Source: Paracoccaceae bacterium (GTDB lineage Bacteria > Pseudomonadota > Alphaproteobacteria > Rhodobacterales > Rhodobacteraceae). From it: a stretch of DNA of 64,000 nucleotides. The stretch spans positions 1,860,001-1,924,000 of the forward strand of contig JANSYP010000001.1 in NCBI GenBank assembly GCA_024742405.1, read 5' to 3'. Below are positions 19,392-28,281 of the stretch, piece by piece (the stretch's first letter is position 1; every line of letters starts with the position of its first letter). The position numbers were made by a program, and so were the translations under genes. The notes under the pieces are model-generated. The model was not told where the DNA came from. It searched no databases and saw only the letters and a list, made by a program, of their open reading frames with translations.

Positions 19392-20531
19392 ATGCCCATA
19401 ACGATGCCCATCACAACGACCACGAAATCGACCGCAGCCCCTCTGACAGTCCTTGGACTGGAGAGCAGCTGCGACGACACCGCCGCGGCCGTCGTGCGGC
19501 TGGAGGCTGCCGACGGTCCGGGCAAGATCCTGTCCTCTGTCGTGATGGACCAGACCGCACTGCACGCAGGCTTCGGCGGCGTGGTCCCGGAGCTCGCCGC
19601 CCGCGCCCATGCCGAAAAGATCGACTTGGCCGTGGAGCATGCGCTGAACAGCGCGGATCTGGCGCTCGGGCAGATGGACGCCATCGCCGTGACGGCGGGA
19701 CCGGGGCTGATCGGCGGCGTTCTGGCCGGCGTGATGTGCGCCAAGGGCGTCAGCGCCGGCAGCGGTCTGCCGCTCGTCGGCGTGAATCACCTGGCGGGCC
19801 ATGCGCTCACCCCGCGGCTGACCGACGGGCTGCGCTTTCCCTATCTGATGCTGCTGGTCTCGGGCGGCCATTGCCAGTTCCTGCTGGTCGCTGGCCCGGA
19901 CCGCTATGTCCGCCTCGGCGGGACGATCGACGACGCCCCCGGCGAGGCGTTCGACAAGACCGCAAAGCTAATGGGCCTGCCCCAGCCCGGCGGCCCGGCA
20001 GTGGAGGCCGAGGCCGCGCAGGGCGATCCGGTCCGTTTCACCCTGCCCCGCCCGCTGCTCGACCGTCCGGGGTGCGACATGTCATTCTCGGGGCTGAAGA
20101 CCGCTCTGCTGCGCCAGCGCGACGCCTGCATCGAGGAACACGGCGGCCTGACCGCCCGCGACCGGGCGGATCTCTGCGCGGGGTTCCAGCAGGCCGTCGC
20201 CGACATCCTGTCCGAGAAAACACGCCGCGCGATCGCCGAGGCGCGGACCCGCGCGCCGGACCTGACGACCGTGGCGGTCGCCGGAGGCGTCGCCGCCAAC
20301 AGCCTGCTGCGCAGCCGGTTGCAGCACATCGCCGAGGAGGCGGCGCTGGGCTATATCGCTCCGCCCCTGCCCCTTTGCACCGACAATGCCGCGATGATTG
20401 CCTGGGCGGGCGGCGAGCTCTTTCGCATGGGCCGCCGCGACGGGTTCGATCTTGCCGCGCGGCCGCGCTGGCCGCTCGACAGTGTCAGCCCCGCGCTTCT
20501 GGGTTCCGGCCGGAAAGGTCCCAAGGCCTGA
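19392..20531 (+). CDS. tsaD: tRNA N6-adenosine threonylcarbamoyltransferase TsaD
   Basis: About 379 residues. TsaD transfers the threonylcarbamoyl group to A37 of ANN-decoding tRNAs with TsaB and TsaE. Visible features: [16 protein letters not shown] opening, HLAGHALTP (the metal-binding H-x3-H), [33 protein letters not shown] and [12 protein letters not shown], all in order. The frame opens at TTG 19380, but in-frame ATGs lie at 19392 and 19404; AAAGG just upstream leaves the choice open. Divergent from hemD with about 65 bases between, which must hold both promoters. In many relatives gpsA follows tsaD; it is absent here. Confidence 0.95.
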   Translation: MPITMPITTTTKSTAAPLTVLGLESSCDDTAAAVVRLEAADGPGKILSSVVMDQTALHAGFGGVVPELAARAHAEKIDLAVEHALNSADLALGQMDAIAVTAGPGLIGGVLAGVMCAKGVSAGSGLPLVGVNHLAGHALTPRLTDGLRFPYLMLLVSGGHCQFLLVAGPDRYVRLGGTIDDAPGEAFDKTAKLMGLPQPGGPAVEAEAAQGDPVRFTLPRPLLDRPGCDMSFSGLKTALLRQRDACIEEHGGLTARDRADLCAGFQQAVADILSEKTRRAIAEARTRAPDLTTVAVAGGVAANSLLRSRLQHIAEEAALGYIAPPLPLCTDNAAMIAWAGGELFRMGRRDGFDLAARPRWPLDSVSPALLGSGRKGPKA

Positions 20532-20604
20532 GTCTTGCAGCCCGCCCGCCAGACGCTAATCTCGCCCCACCCGGGCGCACCCGACACCATCGAGAGGATA
20601 CTCC

Positions 20605-20880
20605 ATGCCGCTATTCGCCCTGATCTGCACCGACCGGCCGGGCGCGCTGGAGATCCGCAAGGCCAACCGCGAGGCCCATCTCGGCCATATCCGCGACAGC
20701 GGCGTCGTCGCCCAGGCGGGCCCCTTTCTCGATGCAGAGGGGCAGATGTCGGGCTCCCTTGTGGTACTCGACGTGCCTGACCGCGCCGGCGCGCAGGCCT
20801 GGGCCGACGCCGATCCCTATGCCAAGGCCGATCTCTTCGACAGCGTCCGGATCGAGGAATGGAAGCGGGTGGTCGGCTGA
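20605..20880 (+). CDS. YciI-like protein
   Basis: 91 residues of the YCII family: a single ferredoxin-like domain that forms dimers. It starts with MPLFALICTDRPGALEIR, keeps the conserved His in REAHLGHI and the GPFLD and DPYAKADLF motifs typical of the family, and ends in a short EEWKR strand. Function unknown in most members (one distant member is a hydrolase/dehalogenase-like enzyme). It overlaps the next gene by one base (TGATG). Confidence 0.85.
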   Translation: MPLFALICTDRPGALEIRKANREAHLGHIRDSGVVAQAGPFLDAEGQMSGSLVVLDVPDRAGAQAWADADPYAKADLFDSVRIEEWKRVVG

Positions 20881-21299
20881 TGGCCTATTGGTTGTTCAAA
20901 TCCGAACCCTCGACATGGTCCTGGCAGGACCAGATCGCCAAGGGCGATGCGGGCGAGGAGTGGGACGGTGTGCGCAACTATCAGGCGCGCAACTTCATGC
21001 GCGAGATGCGCCTGGGCGACCGCGGCTTTTTCTACCATTCGCAGAAGGAAAAGTCCGTCGTGGGCACGGTCGAGGTCTCTGCCGAGATCCATCCCGACAG
21101 CACGACCGACGATGACCGCTGGGAGTGCGTCGACATCCGCGCGCTGGAAAGCCTGGAAACCCCCGTGACGCTGGAGACGATCAAGGCAACACCCGCCCTG
21201 GCCGACATGGTGCTGGTCAAGAACAGCCGCCTGTCGGTCCAGCCCGTCACGGCCGAGGAATGGGCCGTGATCTGCCGGATGGGCGGGATCGCGCCCTGA
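20880..21299 (+). CDS. EVE-domain protein
   Basis: 139 residues. An EVE domain (PUA-like fold that binds modified bases in nucleic acid) with the signature AYWLFKSEPSTWSW at the N terminus and a GVRNYQARNFMREM helix, plus the FFYHS strand. The start ATG at 20880 overlaps the yciI-like stop, showing translational coupling. The tsaD-yciI-EVE order is common in alphaproteobacteria. The true substrate is unknown. Confidence 0.9.
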   Translation: MAYWLFKSEPSTWSWQDQIAKGDAGEEWDGVRNYQARNFMREMRLGDRGFFYHSQKEKSVVGTVEVSAEIHPDSTTDDDRWECVDIRALESLETPVTLETIKATPALADMVLVKNSRLSVQPVTAEEWAVICRMGGIAP

Positions 21300-22055
21300 A
21301 GCCGGCAGGGCCTGCGCGCGGGTCGACTTTCGGGGCGGTCACAACGTCGCTCACCCCCCCTAGCATTGCGTTGACTTGAGACCTGCCTCTTCGCAAAGGG
21401 CGGGATCGCGGGCCATCGACAGCGCATTTCCAGGGCGCGGCACTCCGTCCGAATGAGAGCTTCCGCGAGCGACACGTCCTTTGAGCATATCGGGCATACC
21501 AGTGACCGTTCCGCACGGGATGCTGCCCCGCGCGCGTCGTCGCCGGACGACGCCGCGTTTCGCCCTGTGCTATTGTGCGGCGTTGGTGCGGATCGATGAA
21601 AGGTAGGTTTCTGGCCCGCAGAATCACAGGAGGGCCCCGATCGCCCGGAACCCTCCTGCTACACCCCGCCCGCGGTACCCCACCACGTGTTCGAGTGCAA
21701 AATCTCAGGTTGGTCCATTCTGGGCCGATGAACCGTGCATACAGCGCCCGCCCGCGCAACGCAAAGACGGTCTGTCTAAAAGCCAACCGAGTTCCTTAGG
21801 GCGCCGGTAACGCATGCCGAGCCAGGTTCAATCTCGCGACACCCGCTTTGACCGCGCGCCATACCCGGTCGAGCGGGGCGATCGCTCCGTACTGCTGCAG
21901 CGGACCGACGCCATCGGAGAAGTCGTTCACCGAATTGCCACGGCCCTGCCCGCCATTGCCGTACCCCGAGTCCAGCCCCGTCGACAGGGCTGCTACCCGA
22001 GGCCTTTGGCTTTTTCTCTTGTGATCCCCGACCGCCTTCCGTTAGACGCATCGGC
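21300..22055. other. Intergenic stretch before tRNA-Ser
   Basis: About 750 bases with no supported gene. The reading frames found are short and Arg/Pro-rich, as expected for GC-rich shadows. It lies upstream of tRNA-Ser and may be part of the decayed island on the other side of that tRNA. Confidence 0.35.
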
Positions 22056-22145
22056 GGAGACGTGGCCGAGTGGTCGAAGGCGCTCCCCTGCTAAGGGAGT
22101 AAACGGGAAACCGTTTCGAGGGTTCGAATCCCTTCGTCTCCGCCA
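22056..22145 (+). tRNA. tRNA-Ser (anticodon GCU)
   Basis: Complete class II tRNA: acceptor GGAGACG/CGTCTCC, anticodon stem CTCCC/GGGAG around loop CTGCTAA (anticodon GCT), a long variable arm (about 17 nt, with CGGGAAACCG), T arm GGGTTCGAATCCC, discriminator G and encoded CCA at 22143-22145. It reads AGC/AGU. Serine tRNAs are frequent integration sites, and integrase/relaxase debris follows immediately. Confidence 0.97.
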
Positions 22146-22227
22146 TACTGCACTTCAGCGCATGATCGCCCCGCAAAGCTTTGAACGGAAACGACAAATC
22201 CGGGGTTCAAAACCCTGACTCCCTGCA

Positions 22228-23205
22228 TTAGGGCAAGCGGTCTGCGAAGGTCAGTTTCAGCACCAGTCGTTGCAGGTCAAACCGTCCGGTTTCCCCGAGT
22301 TTCCAGGGGCTTGCGAGAAACTGCATCGCGAGTTCGAACATCTGCGCGAAGGGGCGCCGCGGCTGGCTCGATCCGGCGGCTTTCTCTTCAAGAACCAGCT
22401 TTTCCTCCTCAAGCCTGGCGATTTTTGTCTCGTAGGCACCGATGACCCGGGGCTCTGTCGCGTCGACAAGGCGGCGCAGCGGGCTGTCGACCTGTTTGTC
22501 GATTTCCGCAGCCTTGCGTTTGCAAAGCGCCGCGTGGTCCTTCGCCTGTGCCAATCGTGCGTCCCAGACATCGGTGAACATGCGCCGCGTCACATAGAGC
22601 ACCGCCGCAGACGGCGTGACCTCTTGCATGAGCTGGCTGAAATCGCCTTCGATCTGAGCCTTGCGGATCGACTTGCGGTAGCTTTTGCAGCCCTTAGTGA
22701 AGCACAGGTAATAGGGATGCTTCCTGCCTGTCTTGGACTTCGACCAGCAGGAGGTGAGCGGACCGTCGCACTCGGCGCAGAGAACGAAGTCACGGAGCGG
22801 AAAGTCGAGATTGAGGTCCTTGCGATAGGTGAAGCGTGCGCCCTCTTTGATCTGGTCTTGAATGCGGTGATAGGTCTCCAGCGTGATCAGCCCCTGCGGC
22901 TACTGGTGCTACGGCGGCGTGCCGGCGGGCTACAAATACGCGCGCGTCGCCGTAGCACCAGTAGCCGCTCATAGCACGCGCCCGCATGCGGTTGCGCGTT
23001 TGCTCCGCGTTCTTCTGGCGCTGATGCCGGGAAACCGAGACCAGCATGTTCTCGATCAGAACGGAGTCTGAATCCTCGCCGAATTTGATAGACGGGCTCT
23101 CGAGCTTTCCGCCGAGATCTTTCGGCGTCCCCCGGAGCGTCCAGTGGCTTTCGATGTGGCGCGCGAAGCGGCTGATATCGTCGATGATGACCACGATCCC
23201 TGCGC
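22228..23205 (-). pseudogene. Large serine recombinase, broken
   Basis: Reading the minus strand: an N-terminal catalytic-domain remnant with VVIIDDISRFARHIESHW and SPSIKFGEDSDSVLIENMLV (about 23200-22970), then disruption, then an intact C-terminal half in one frame from about 22890 to TGA 22228. The latter includes the recombinase zinc ribbon (FVLCAECDGPLTSCWS ... YYLCFTKGCKSY) and a long coiled coil (YETKIARLEEEKLVLEEKAA). The active-site serine region and about 80-100 residues before LITLETYHRIQDQ are missing. The break coincides with a perfect fold-back inverted repeat at 22896-22968. Non-functional integrase of a lost element beside tRNA-Ser. Confidence 0.8.
22896..22968. repeat. Perfect 21-bp inverted repeat inside the recombinase pseudogene
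   Basis: The arm at 22896-22916 is the exact reverse complement of 22948-22968, with a 31-base spacer. Both arms encode the recombinase motif GYWCYG, the right arm on the minus strand (orientation of the gene) and the left arm on the plus strand. The spacer reads GVPAGYKY on the plus strand, the natural continuation of that motif, so the spacer is inverted relative to the gene. Confidence 0.85.
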
Positions 23206-23880
23206 CGTCCTGCGCCGCGCCAGGATCGTGGAACGCTGGAGCGAGGATCACTGGAAGGTGCCACAGGACCTGCCCGAACGCGGGCTGACCTACGACCGGA
23301 AAGGACATGGCCCCGGCGCGCGGATGGAGATGCTGTCGCCCATCGGGCTGGAAAAACAGGTCACCCACAACGGCGCCACCTGGCTCGACAACGAGTTGAT
23401 GCTACAAGGCAGTCCATACCTGCGAGAAGCAGGCTTCGGGCAGGAGATGAAGCGAGCCAACGAGCGCCGCAAGCAGGTCCTCGTCCAATGCGCGACGCGC
23501 AAGACCTTGGCCAGGGCCGTATCCGCGCCCCGAGCAACCTTGTCCAGCGTCTGGAAGCCCGCGAGATCGACCGCGTCGGACGGACCATGGCAGCGGACCG
23601 CGGTCGCGACTGGACTGCCGTCAAACCCGGCAGCTGCTTCGGAGGCGAACTGGTCGGCAGCACCCAACTCCCCAGCGGCCGCTTCGCCATGATCGACGAC
23701 GGCCTAGGCTTCAGCCTCGTCCCCCGGAACGACGCACTCGAGCGAGGGATCGGGCAGCAGATCGGGGGCGTGGGTTTGCCTGTTGTTGCACCCAAAACCG
23801 CTGCCACCGCCGGTTTCGATGATCGGCGGGACCCCCTTCGCTCAAAAAATCTCGAACAAACGTCTATGGGCAAAGACTGA
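23205..23880 (+). pseudogene. Relaxase (VirD2/TraI-type, DUF3363 C-terminal region), truncated and frameshifted
   Basis: The plus strand from about 23215 encodes WKVPQDLPERGLTYDRK, then QVTHNGATWLDNELM and LREAGFGQEMKRANERRKQ, then shifts frame near 23490 and continues with RLEAREIDRVGRTMAADRG, FGGELVGSTQLPSGRFAMID and RGIGQQIGGV. This series is the DUF3363 region at the C terminus of mobilization relaxases. The N-terminal nuclease domain is missing: at about 23205 the sequence switches to the recombinase fragment on the opposite strand. A mobilization gene remnant. Confidence 0.75.
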
Positions 23881-24146
23881 GATCATGGCGATATTTATCC
23901 GCAGTTATTCACTGGGACTGAGCCCCCGTCACAGACCAGATCTTCACTCGCGCCACTCTCACAAAACGCATGTTTTCGCCTTGCTCTGGTGACCCAAGCC
24001 GCGAGCGAGGATGGAACTACGACTGTCAGCCATGTGGGAGGTGGAATACACGCCTCTGTCGCAGCGAGGCCTGTTCGGTGAGATGTGGGTGCAATCAATG
24101 CATTTGGGGTGTTGTGACCGCCCAAGTTATCCCGATATCTGCACCG
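23881..24146. other. Short intergenic stretch
   Basis: About 265 bases between the relaxase remnant and the convergent phosphatase gene. Nothing recognised. Confidence 0.3.
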
Positions 24147-24953
24147 CTAGCGACCTCCTGACAGCGCGTCTGCTTCGGCTTTACAGTCTTCCACGCTCAA
24201 TGATGGAGCGTTCGCAATCTCTTGCTGAGCCAATGAAACATCCCCCTGGAACGCGGGGTTGCTTCGGATGAGCGCGACCACTGAGGCCCCCATCATACGC
24301 CCCATCACGACATCACTGTTCCAATGCACGTTGCAGATGACGCGACTGTTCCCAAACTCAAGCCCCCGCGCGAGGATATTTGTTGCCCGGACTGGCGCGA
24401 TCTCCGCCAGAATTAACGCCCAGGCCCAACCGATTGCCGTGTGACCGGAAGGATAGGACCCGTCGTTTCGCAGAAACTCTTCTTGCTGGGGTGTACAAAT
24501 TGCTTTGCCGTTATGGGTAAAGGGCCGCGCGCGGTTGTAGGAGTTCTTAGCGCGATAGGTCGATGAACCAGCATCTACGAGCGCCCGAAGCATAATCGAT
24601 TGTAAGACCGGCGTATTTTCTTCGTCGATTTTCACACCGAGTGCGCAAGCAAAGGCATTTGGGGCATCCGGAAAACTCAAATCAGCGTCTTGCCGCGCCA
24701 GACCAAACCGCGCCTTATCTGGATCACGTGTGGCGCCATCGGCAATTGCATCGTCCAGGGATTGGCGCGGCGATCCTGTAAGCGGCGCGGGTGGGACCAG
24801 CACCAAACTGTCCGGCAAATCCTCTCTGGCAACATATCCGGGCGGAAGCTTCGCCAGTTTCTCTTCGGCGGTTTCCGCAAAAACGGGTGCAAGCTGGGCG
24901 AGCGGTATCGCGACCGCAATGAGCCAATTCCTTAGTGGTGAAATCACGCTCAT
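24147..24953 (-). CDS. Class A non-specific acid phosphatase (PAP2 superfamily), exported
   Basis: 268 residues with a signal peptide (MSVISPLRNWLIAVAIPLAQ up to the AxA site near residue 26). The three-part PAP2 phosphatase signature is complete: K-x6-RP in KNSYNRARP, PSGH in GSYPSGHTAIG, and SR-x5-H-x3-D in SRVICNVHWNSD. Class A phosphatases of this type (PhoN/PhoC) remove phosphate from many phosphomonoesters in the periplasm. It is the last gene of a minus-strand run whose other members are exported hydrolases and outer-membrane channels, so it may belong to the same scavenging unit, although about 100 bases separate it from the preceding pseudogene. Confidence 0.9.
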   Translation of the reverse strand: MSVISPLRNWLIAVAIPLAQLAPVFAETAEEKLAKLPPGYVAREDLPDSLVLVPPAPLTGSPRQSLDDAIADGATRDPDKARFGLARQDADLSFPDAPNAFACALGVKIDEENTPVLQSIMLRALVDAGSSTYRAKNSYNRARPFTHNGKAICTPQQEEFLRNDGSYPSGHTAIGWAWALILAEIAPVRATNILARGLEFGNSRVICNVHWNSDVVMGRMMGASVVALIRSNPAFQGDVSLAQQEIANAPSLSVEDCKAEADALSGGR

Positions 24954-25059
24954 TGCTGTTTTCCTTTTTGGGAACTGGCCAGGCGTGAGGTCACCGTCAT
25001 ACGTCCGCCTCTATCCCCAATGGGCGCTTGCCATGGGCACCATATGAGCCTGGAGTCCT

Positions 25060-25376
25060 TCAATTTAACTGGACGCTTCCGACCACCAACGGATCATAGG
25101 AATTGGTTGGTTGCACCGCGGAACGCAATTCGAACATCTGGTGGTCGTTGCAGAACATCAGCGCTGGAAGCACACCTGTTCGGTCTCCCATTGGGCTGGT
25201 GGTGGCCAAAGCGCTGGTATCCCGCCGCACGTGTTCCGCGAGCGCGGCCAGCTTCGTGGGAGCGGCACTCAACGACGGTAATCTTCGTCTCCGCCAGCCC
25301 CTGCGGGCGCCCAGACGGCGACCCCAACGGCGAGGCAGCAAGAGATCAGCCGCAAAAGAGACGCGCGCGAAATCAT
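25060..25376 (-). pseudogene. Small exported protein, frameshifted
   Basis: ATG 25376 overlaps the stop of the upstream amidohydrolase gene (ATGA at 25373-25376), a strong sign of a coupled gene. The first 35 codons encode a clean signal peptide ([20 protein letters not shown], then WAPAGAGG) and then hit TGA. The other frame continues to TGA 25060 with sequence that looks natural (LSAAPTKLAALAEHV, ALMFCNDHQMFELRSA, SYDPLVVGSVQLN). A single frameshift near 25270-25285 would join them into an exported protein of about 105 residues. I do not recognise the family. A sequencing error is the alternative to a real mutation. Confidence 0.55.
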
Positions 25377-27037
25377 TCCGCTGTTCCCCCATCTTCAACC
25401 TCAGCGCTGTCCGCCCCGGACTGGCGTACGGAGAATGGCGCGATCGCGAAGCTCTGAAGCCATTCTTCTACCTTGATGGGTTCAAACCTGCCCCGCTCTT
25501 CAATCGGAAAGCGAATGGGCTGCCCGGCCCAGACTTTCTGGAACTCGGCGTCCTTGACCACAAGTTGACCGTTTACGATGACGTAGGGAATTCCGGTCGT
25601 CGGGTTGCCCTGTTGACCCGCCTTATAGGTTGCGTTGTCGCGAACCCGTACTGGGTCGAAAATGGTGATATCCGCCACCATCCCTTCCTGCATGCGACCA
25701 CGTACCTGCATGTCTTTCACACCCGTGTCACCCAGATGTTTAGCCGGCCAATAGGACATCTGCGCGAGAGAGAACATGAGCGGCACGCCCTGCTCACGCC
25801 CTAACCGAAAAACGGTTCCACGTGTCCCTGCTGTCCGGGGGTGACCCTGATATTCGGACGGATCAAGATCCCAACTCTCCAAACCCTTACCAGAGTAAAT
25901 CGAGTCCGAAGCGACAATCATGTGTGGCATGCGCAGCCAGTACTGAAGCCATTCTTCTCTTGAGGGGCTGAACACAACCACAAGTCGGCTAGGGTCCGTG
26001 TCGCGGGTTGCCTCGTATTCTTCTTGCGTGAGGAATTTGTCCGCAATCGGATCGTACATTGTTTCTTCATAGCGGAAGCCAAAGGTTGCAAAAACCTCCG
26101 GCTGGAAGAAGTCCGACGCAATCGAGGTCGAAGCCGCAGTATAGGGATAGTACTCGGACCACACATTGTACCCTTGTGCTCGGGCGGCTTGCAGCTTTTC
26201 TTCGTTTTCCCACCAGCCGTAGTCGTTGTTGTGAAGCATGCTGACCGGAGCATCGAGTGCCATTGCATTGGCGAGAATCTCGCTGAACCCCAGTGGCGCC
26301 TCGGGCGTCTGTGGGCTGCCATGAAACCTGATATGCGCGCCGAGATACCGCCCGTAATGCGCGCCGACCTCTTGAGTTTTGAACATCTCATATGAGGTCA
26401 GCCCATTCGCCATGTAGCCCACGGTTGATGAGATATTCAGGGCGCCTTGGCGTAGTTCTTCGTCAATAATCGCAAGGACTTGATTCAGGTGTTCCAGATC
26501 GCTCCGACCGTCCTGCCATCCGCAGTGTCCATCCGCGCAGGCCTCGGCACGAAGTCCACCAAGGATGAGTGGTGCGTCATACCAACCGTCTACTTCCACT
26601 TCGGGATCATGCACCCGAAGGCGCGCACCTTCCTGGCTGACACCGGTCCCGTAGTTCAGGGGCCAGGCGCCTTCCTTAGCGGCGTACCATTGGTCGACGT
26701 TGATGGCCCCGATCTCCAAGTCCATGCCGGTGGTGACCCCGTCAAGCGCCGCGAGTTTAAGAGAAAGCCCGTCCAACGCGTGGAAGTGAAAGTCGATGAA
26801 ACCCGGAGCCACGACATGTCCCTGGGCGAAGATCGTCTCAGCCCCGGTGATTTCGTCAGGCGTGATTGTCTGGATGATGCCATCGGTGATGCCGACATTC
26901 AGGACCGCGTCCAGCATGGTCTCGGGATCCATGACCCGCCCATTAAGGATCACCATGTCATAGTCTTGCGCACCAACTGATGACGCAAGGCTGGCCATGA
27001 GGCCGGCACCAAGTGTTAAGCGTTGAATGAGCGTCAT
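25373..27037 (-). CDS. Exported amidohydrolase, D-aminoacylase/N-acyl-D-amino-acid deacylase-like
   Basis: 554 residues with a signal peptide ([20 protein letters not shown] to VGAQ). Amidohydrolase superfamily: the N-terminal strand [20 protein letters not shown], the metal motif H-x-H in [12 protein letters not shown], a later His in [10 protein letters not shown], and the Asp in [11 protein letters not shown], followed by the C-terminal sandwich ([16 protein letters not shown]). The layout is that of D-aminoacylases and dihydroorotase-like deacylases; the exact substrate is unknown. AGGGAGA lies 9 bases before ATG 27037, fixing the start against the longer open frame. It is coupled to the downstream small exported gene by an ATGA overlap. 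A hydrolase for N-acylated compounds in the periplasm is a reasonable inference. Confidence 0.8.
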   Translation of the reverse strand: MTLIQRLTLGAGLMASLASSVGAQDYDMVILNGRVMDPETMLDAVLNVGITDGIIQTITPDEITGAETIFAQGHVVAPGFIDFHFHALDGLSLKLAALDGVTTGMDLEIGAINVDQWYAAKEGAWPLNYGTGVSQEGARLRVHDPEVEVDGWYDAPLILGGLRAEACADGHCGWQDGRSDLEHLNQVLAIIDEELRQGALNISSTVGYMANGLTSYEMFKTQEVGAHYGRYLGAHIRFHGSPQTPEAPLGFSEILANAMALDAPVSMLHNNDYGWWENEEKLQAARAQGYNVWSEYYPYTAASTSIASDFFQPEVFATFGFRYEETMYDPIADKFLTQEEYEATRDTDPSRLVVVFSPSREEWLQYWLRMPHMIVASDSIYSGKGLESWDLDPSEYQGHPRTAGTRGTVFRLGREQGVPLMFSLAQMSYWPAKHLGDTGVKDMQVRGRMQEGMVADITIFDPVRVRDNATYKAGQQGNPTTGIPYVIVNGQLVVKDAEFQKVWAGQPIRFPIEERGRFEPIKVEEWLQSFAIAPFSVRQSGADSAEVEDGGTAE

Positions 27038-27287
27038 GCTTTGAGGTCTCCCTAGCGAAGTGGGGGTAAACTTGATTTGCGGGCACGCGTCTCTGTTTCT
27101 GCGGCGGGTGGAATTGACGGTCATGGACTTGGCATTGACCTCGCCATGCACCCAGCCGGTTCAGGCAGACCTGAAAATGAACTCTGGGCCTCGGCTGTCG
27201 GCGGTGAGGCGTTAAGTACGACCACTGACAAAAGGCCGAAGAGCCATTTTGATCGCTTGCGATCCCAATGCATTTTTTGACGCCCCT

Positions 27288-28133
27288 TCATTTGGGGAAG
27301 AGGAATGTGGTGTTGAAGCGCAGCCCCCAGCCTTCGGGGGCGCTGTCCGGCCCGTCGGCGTGATATCGCGCGCCAAGCTGAAAGCTGACTGCTTGCGACC
27401 CGATGGTGACCACCTTTGAGAATGATGCGTTGATGGGCACGATCCACTGTTTGGCGCCCCAGTCGTAGGTGGACTCTGTGTTCAAGGCGAAGGTCCACGC
27501 TTGAGGTGTGGTGAACGCCACAAACGGCTGCAGAAAGGTCGCGTTGATATCAACGTCGTGCGACGCTCCGAAATTCGCGACATGGTTGATTAGGCCACCA
27601 TAAGTCCATCCGTTTTGCTGCTTCAGCGCGACGGCTGTTAGTCCGCCCGACCACTCGCCGGCGCCATAGAATGGCTCATCATTCGCGCGCGACAGCGGCA
27701 GCACAAAGACCGGTCCTGCTCCCCAAATCCAGCCATTGGCTGCCAGTGGTTTGGGAGAGAAGAAAAAGCTTTGGACAATATCGCCATAGCCAAAGTCACT
27801 GCCAAAATCTGCAGCAGGAAAATCGTTGCTCCATTTCAGGGGGACGATGGTCCGCGAAATCAGGTTCCAGTTTGCGCTGATCGAGAAAGGAATAACCGGC
27901 TGGATGTTCAGGGTCGTGATTTTCCCCGAGTCGTCAGGATTGTGGTTCTGGTCAAAGTTGAACTGCAAAGGAACGCTGATCAGGTCGGCAACCGGGTTGT
28001 TCAAAGCCATCCCCAAGTCCGCCGCAGACTCCGCGTCCCCCTCTTGAGAAACAGCAGCAAACGCGGAGGCGCACATGAAAAAAACCACGAGGGTCGGCAT
28101 GTGGAACCGGCGACGCAGGTCACCGACAGGCAT
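27288..28133 (-). CDS. Outer-membrane transporter-like protein ('neuromedin U'-type annotation)
   Basis: About 281 residues. Start MPVGDLRRRFHMPTLVVFFM with a basic n-region, hydrophobic core and AxA-type cleavage site; ATG 28133 is chosen because the upstream extension lacks signal-peptide character, although ATG 28100 is possible. The mature part opens with NPVADLISVPLQFNFDQNHN and NIQPVIPFSISANWNLISRT, the signature of the outer-membrane beta-barrel family often misnamed neuromedin U and related to MetA-pathway/phenol-type channels. It ends in LRFNTTFLFPK, an aromatic-ended beta strand as in outer-membrane proteins. It follows the OprB-like gene by about 150 bases and is likely part of the same uptake unit. 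Confidence 0.7.
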   Translation of the reverse strand: MPVGDLRRRFHMPTLVVFFMCASAFAAVSQEGDAESAADLGMALNNPVADLISVPLQFNFDQNHNPDDSGKITTLNIQPVIPFSISANWNLISRTIVPLKWSNDFPAADFGSDFGYGDIVQSFFFSPKPLAANGWIWGAGPVFVLPLSRANDEPFYGAGEWSGGLTAVALKQQNGWTYGGLINHVANFGASHDVDINATFLQPFVAFTTPQAWTFALNTESTYDWGAKQWIVPINASFSKVVTIGSQAVSFQLGARYHADGPDSAPEGWGLRFNTTFLFPK

Positions 28134-28281
28134 CGGGCGCAGCTGTCGCAGTTTTTCCCTAAGGCACATCCTGTGCCAGAGCAGCGGACACAGACTCCCC
28201 GTGCGGGCGGGACTTGGGGCGCACGGTCGTGACGTCGATTGACGGGTTTTGGAAGTTGCGCTCAAGGCGACGGTACCTTGT

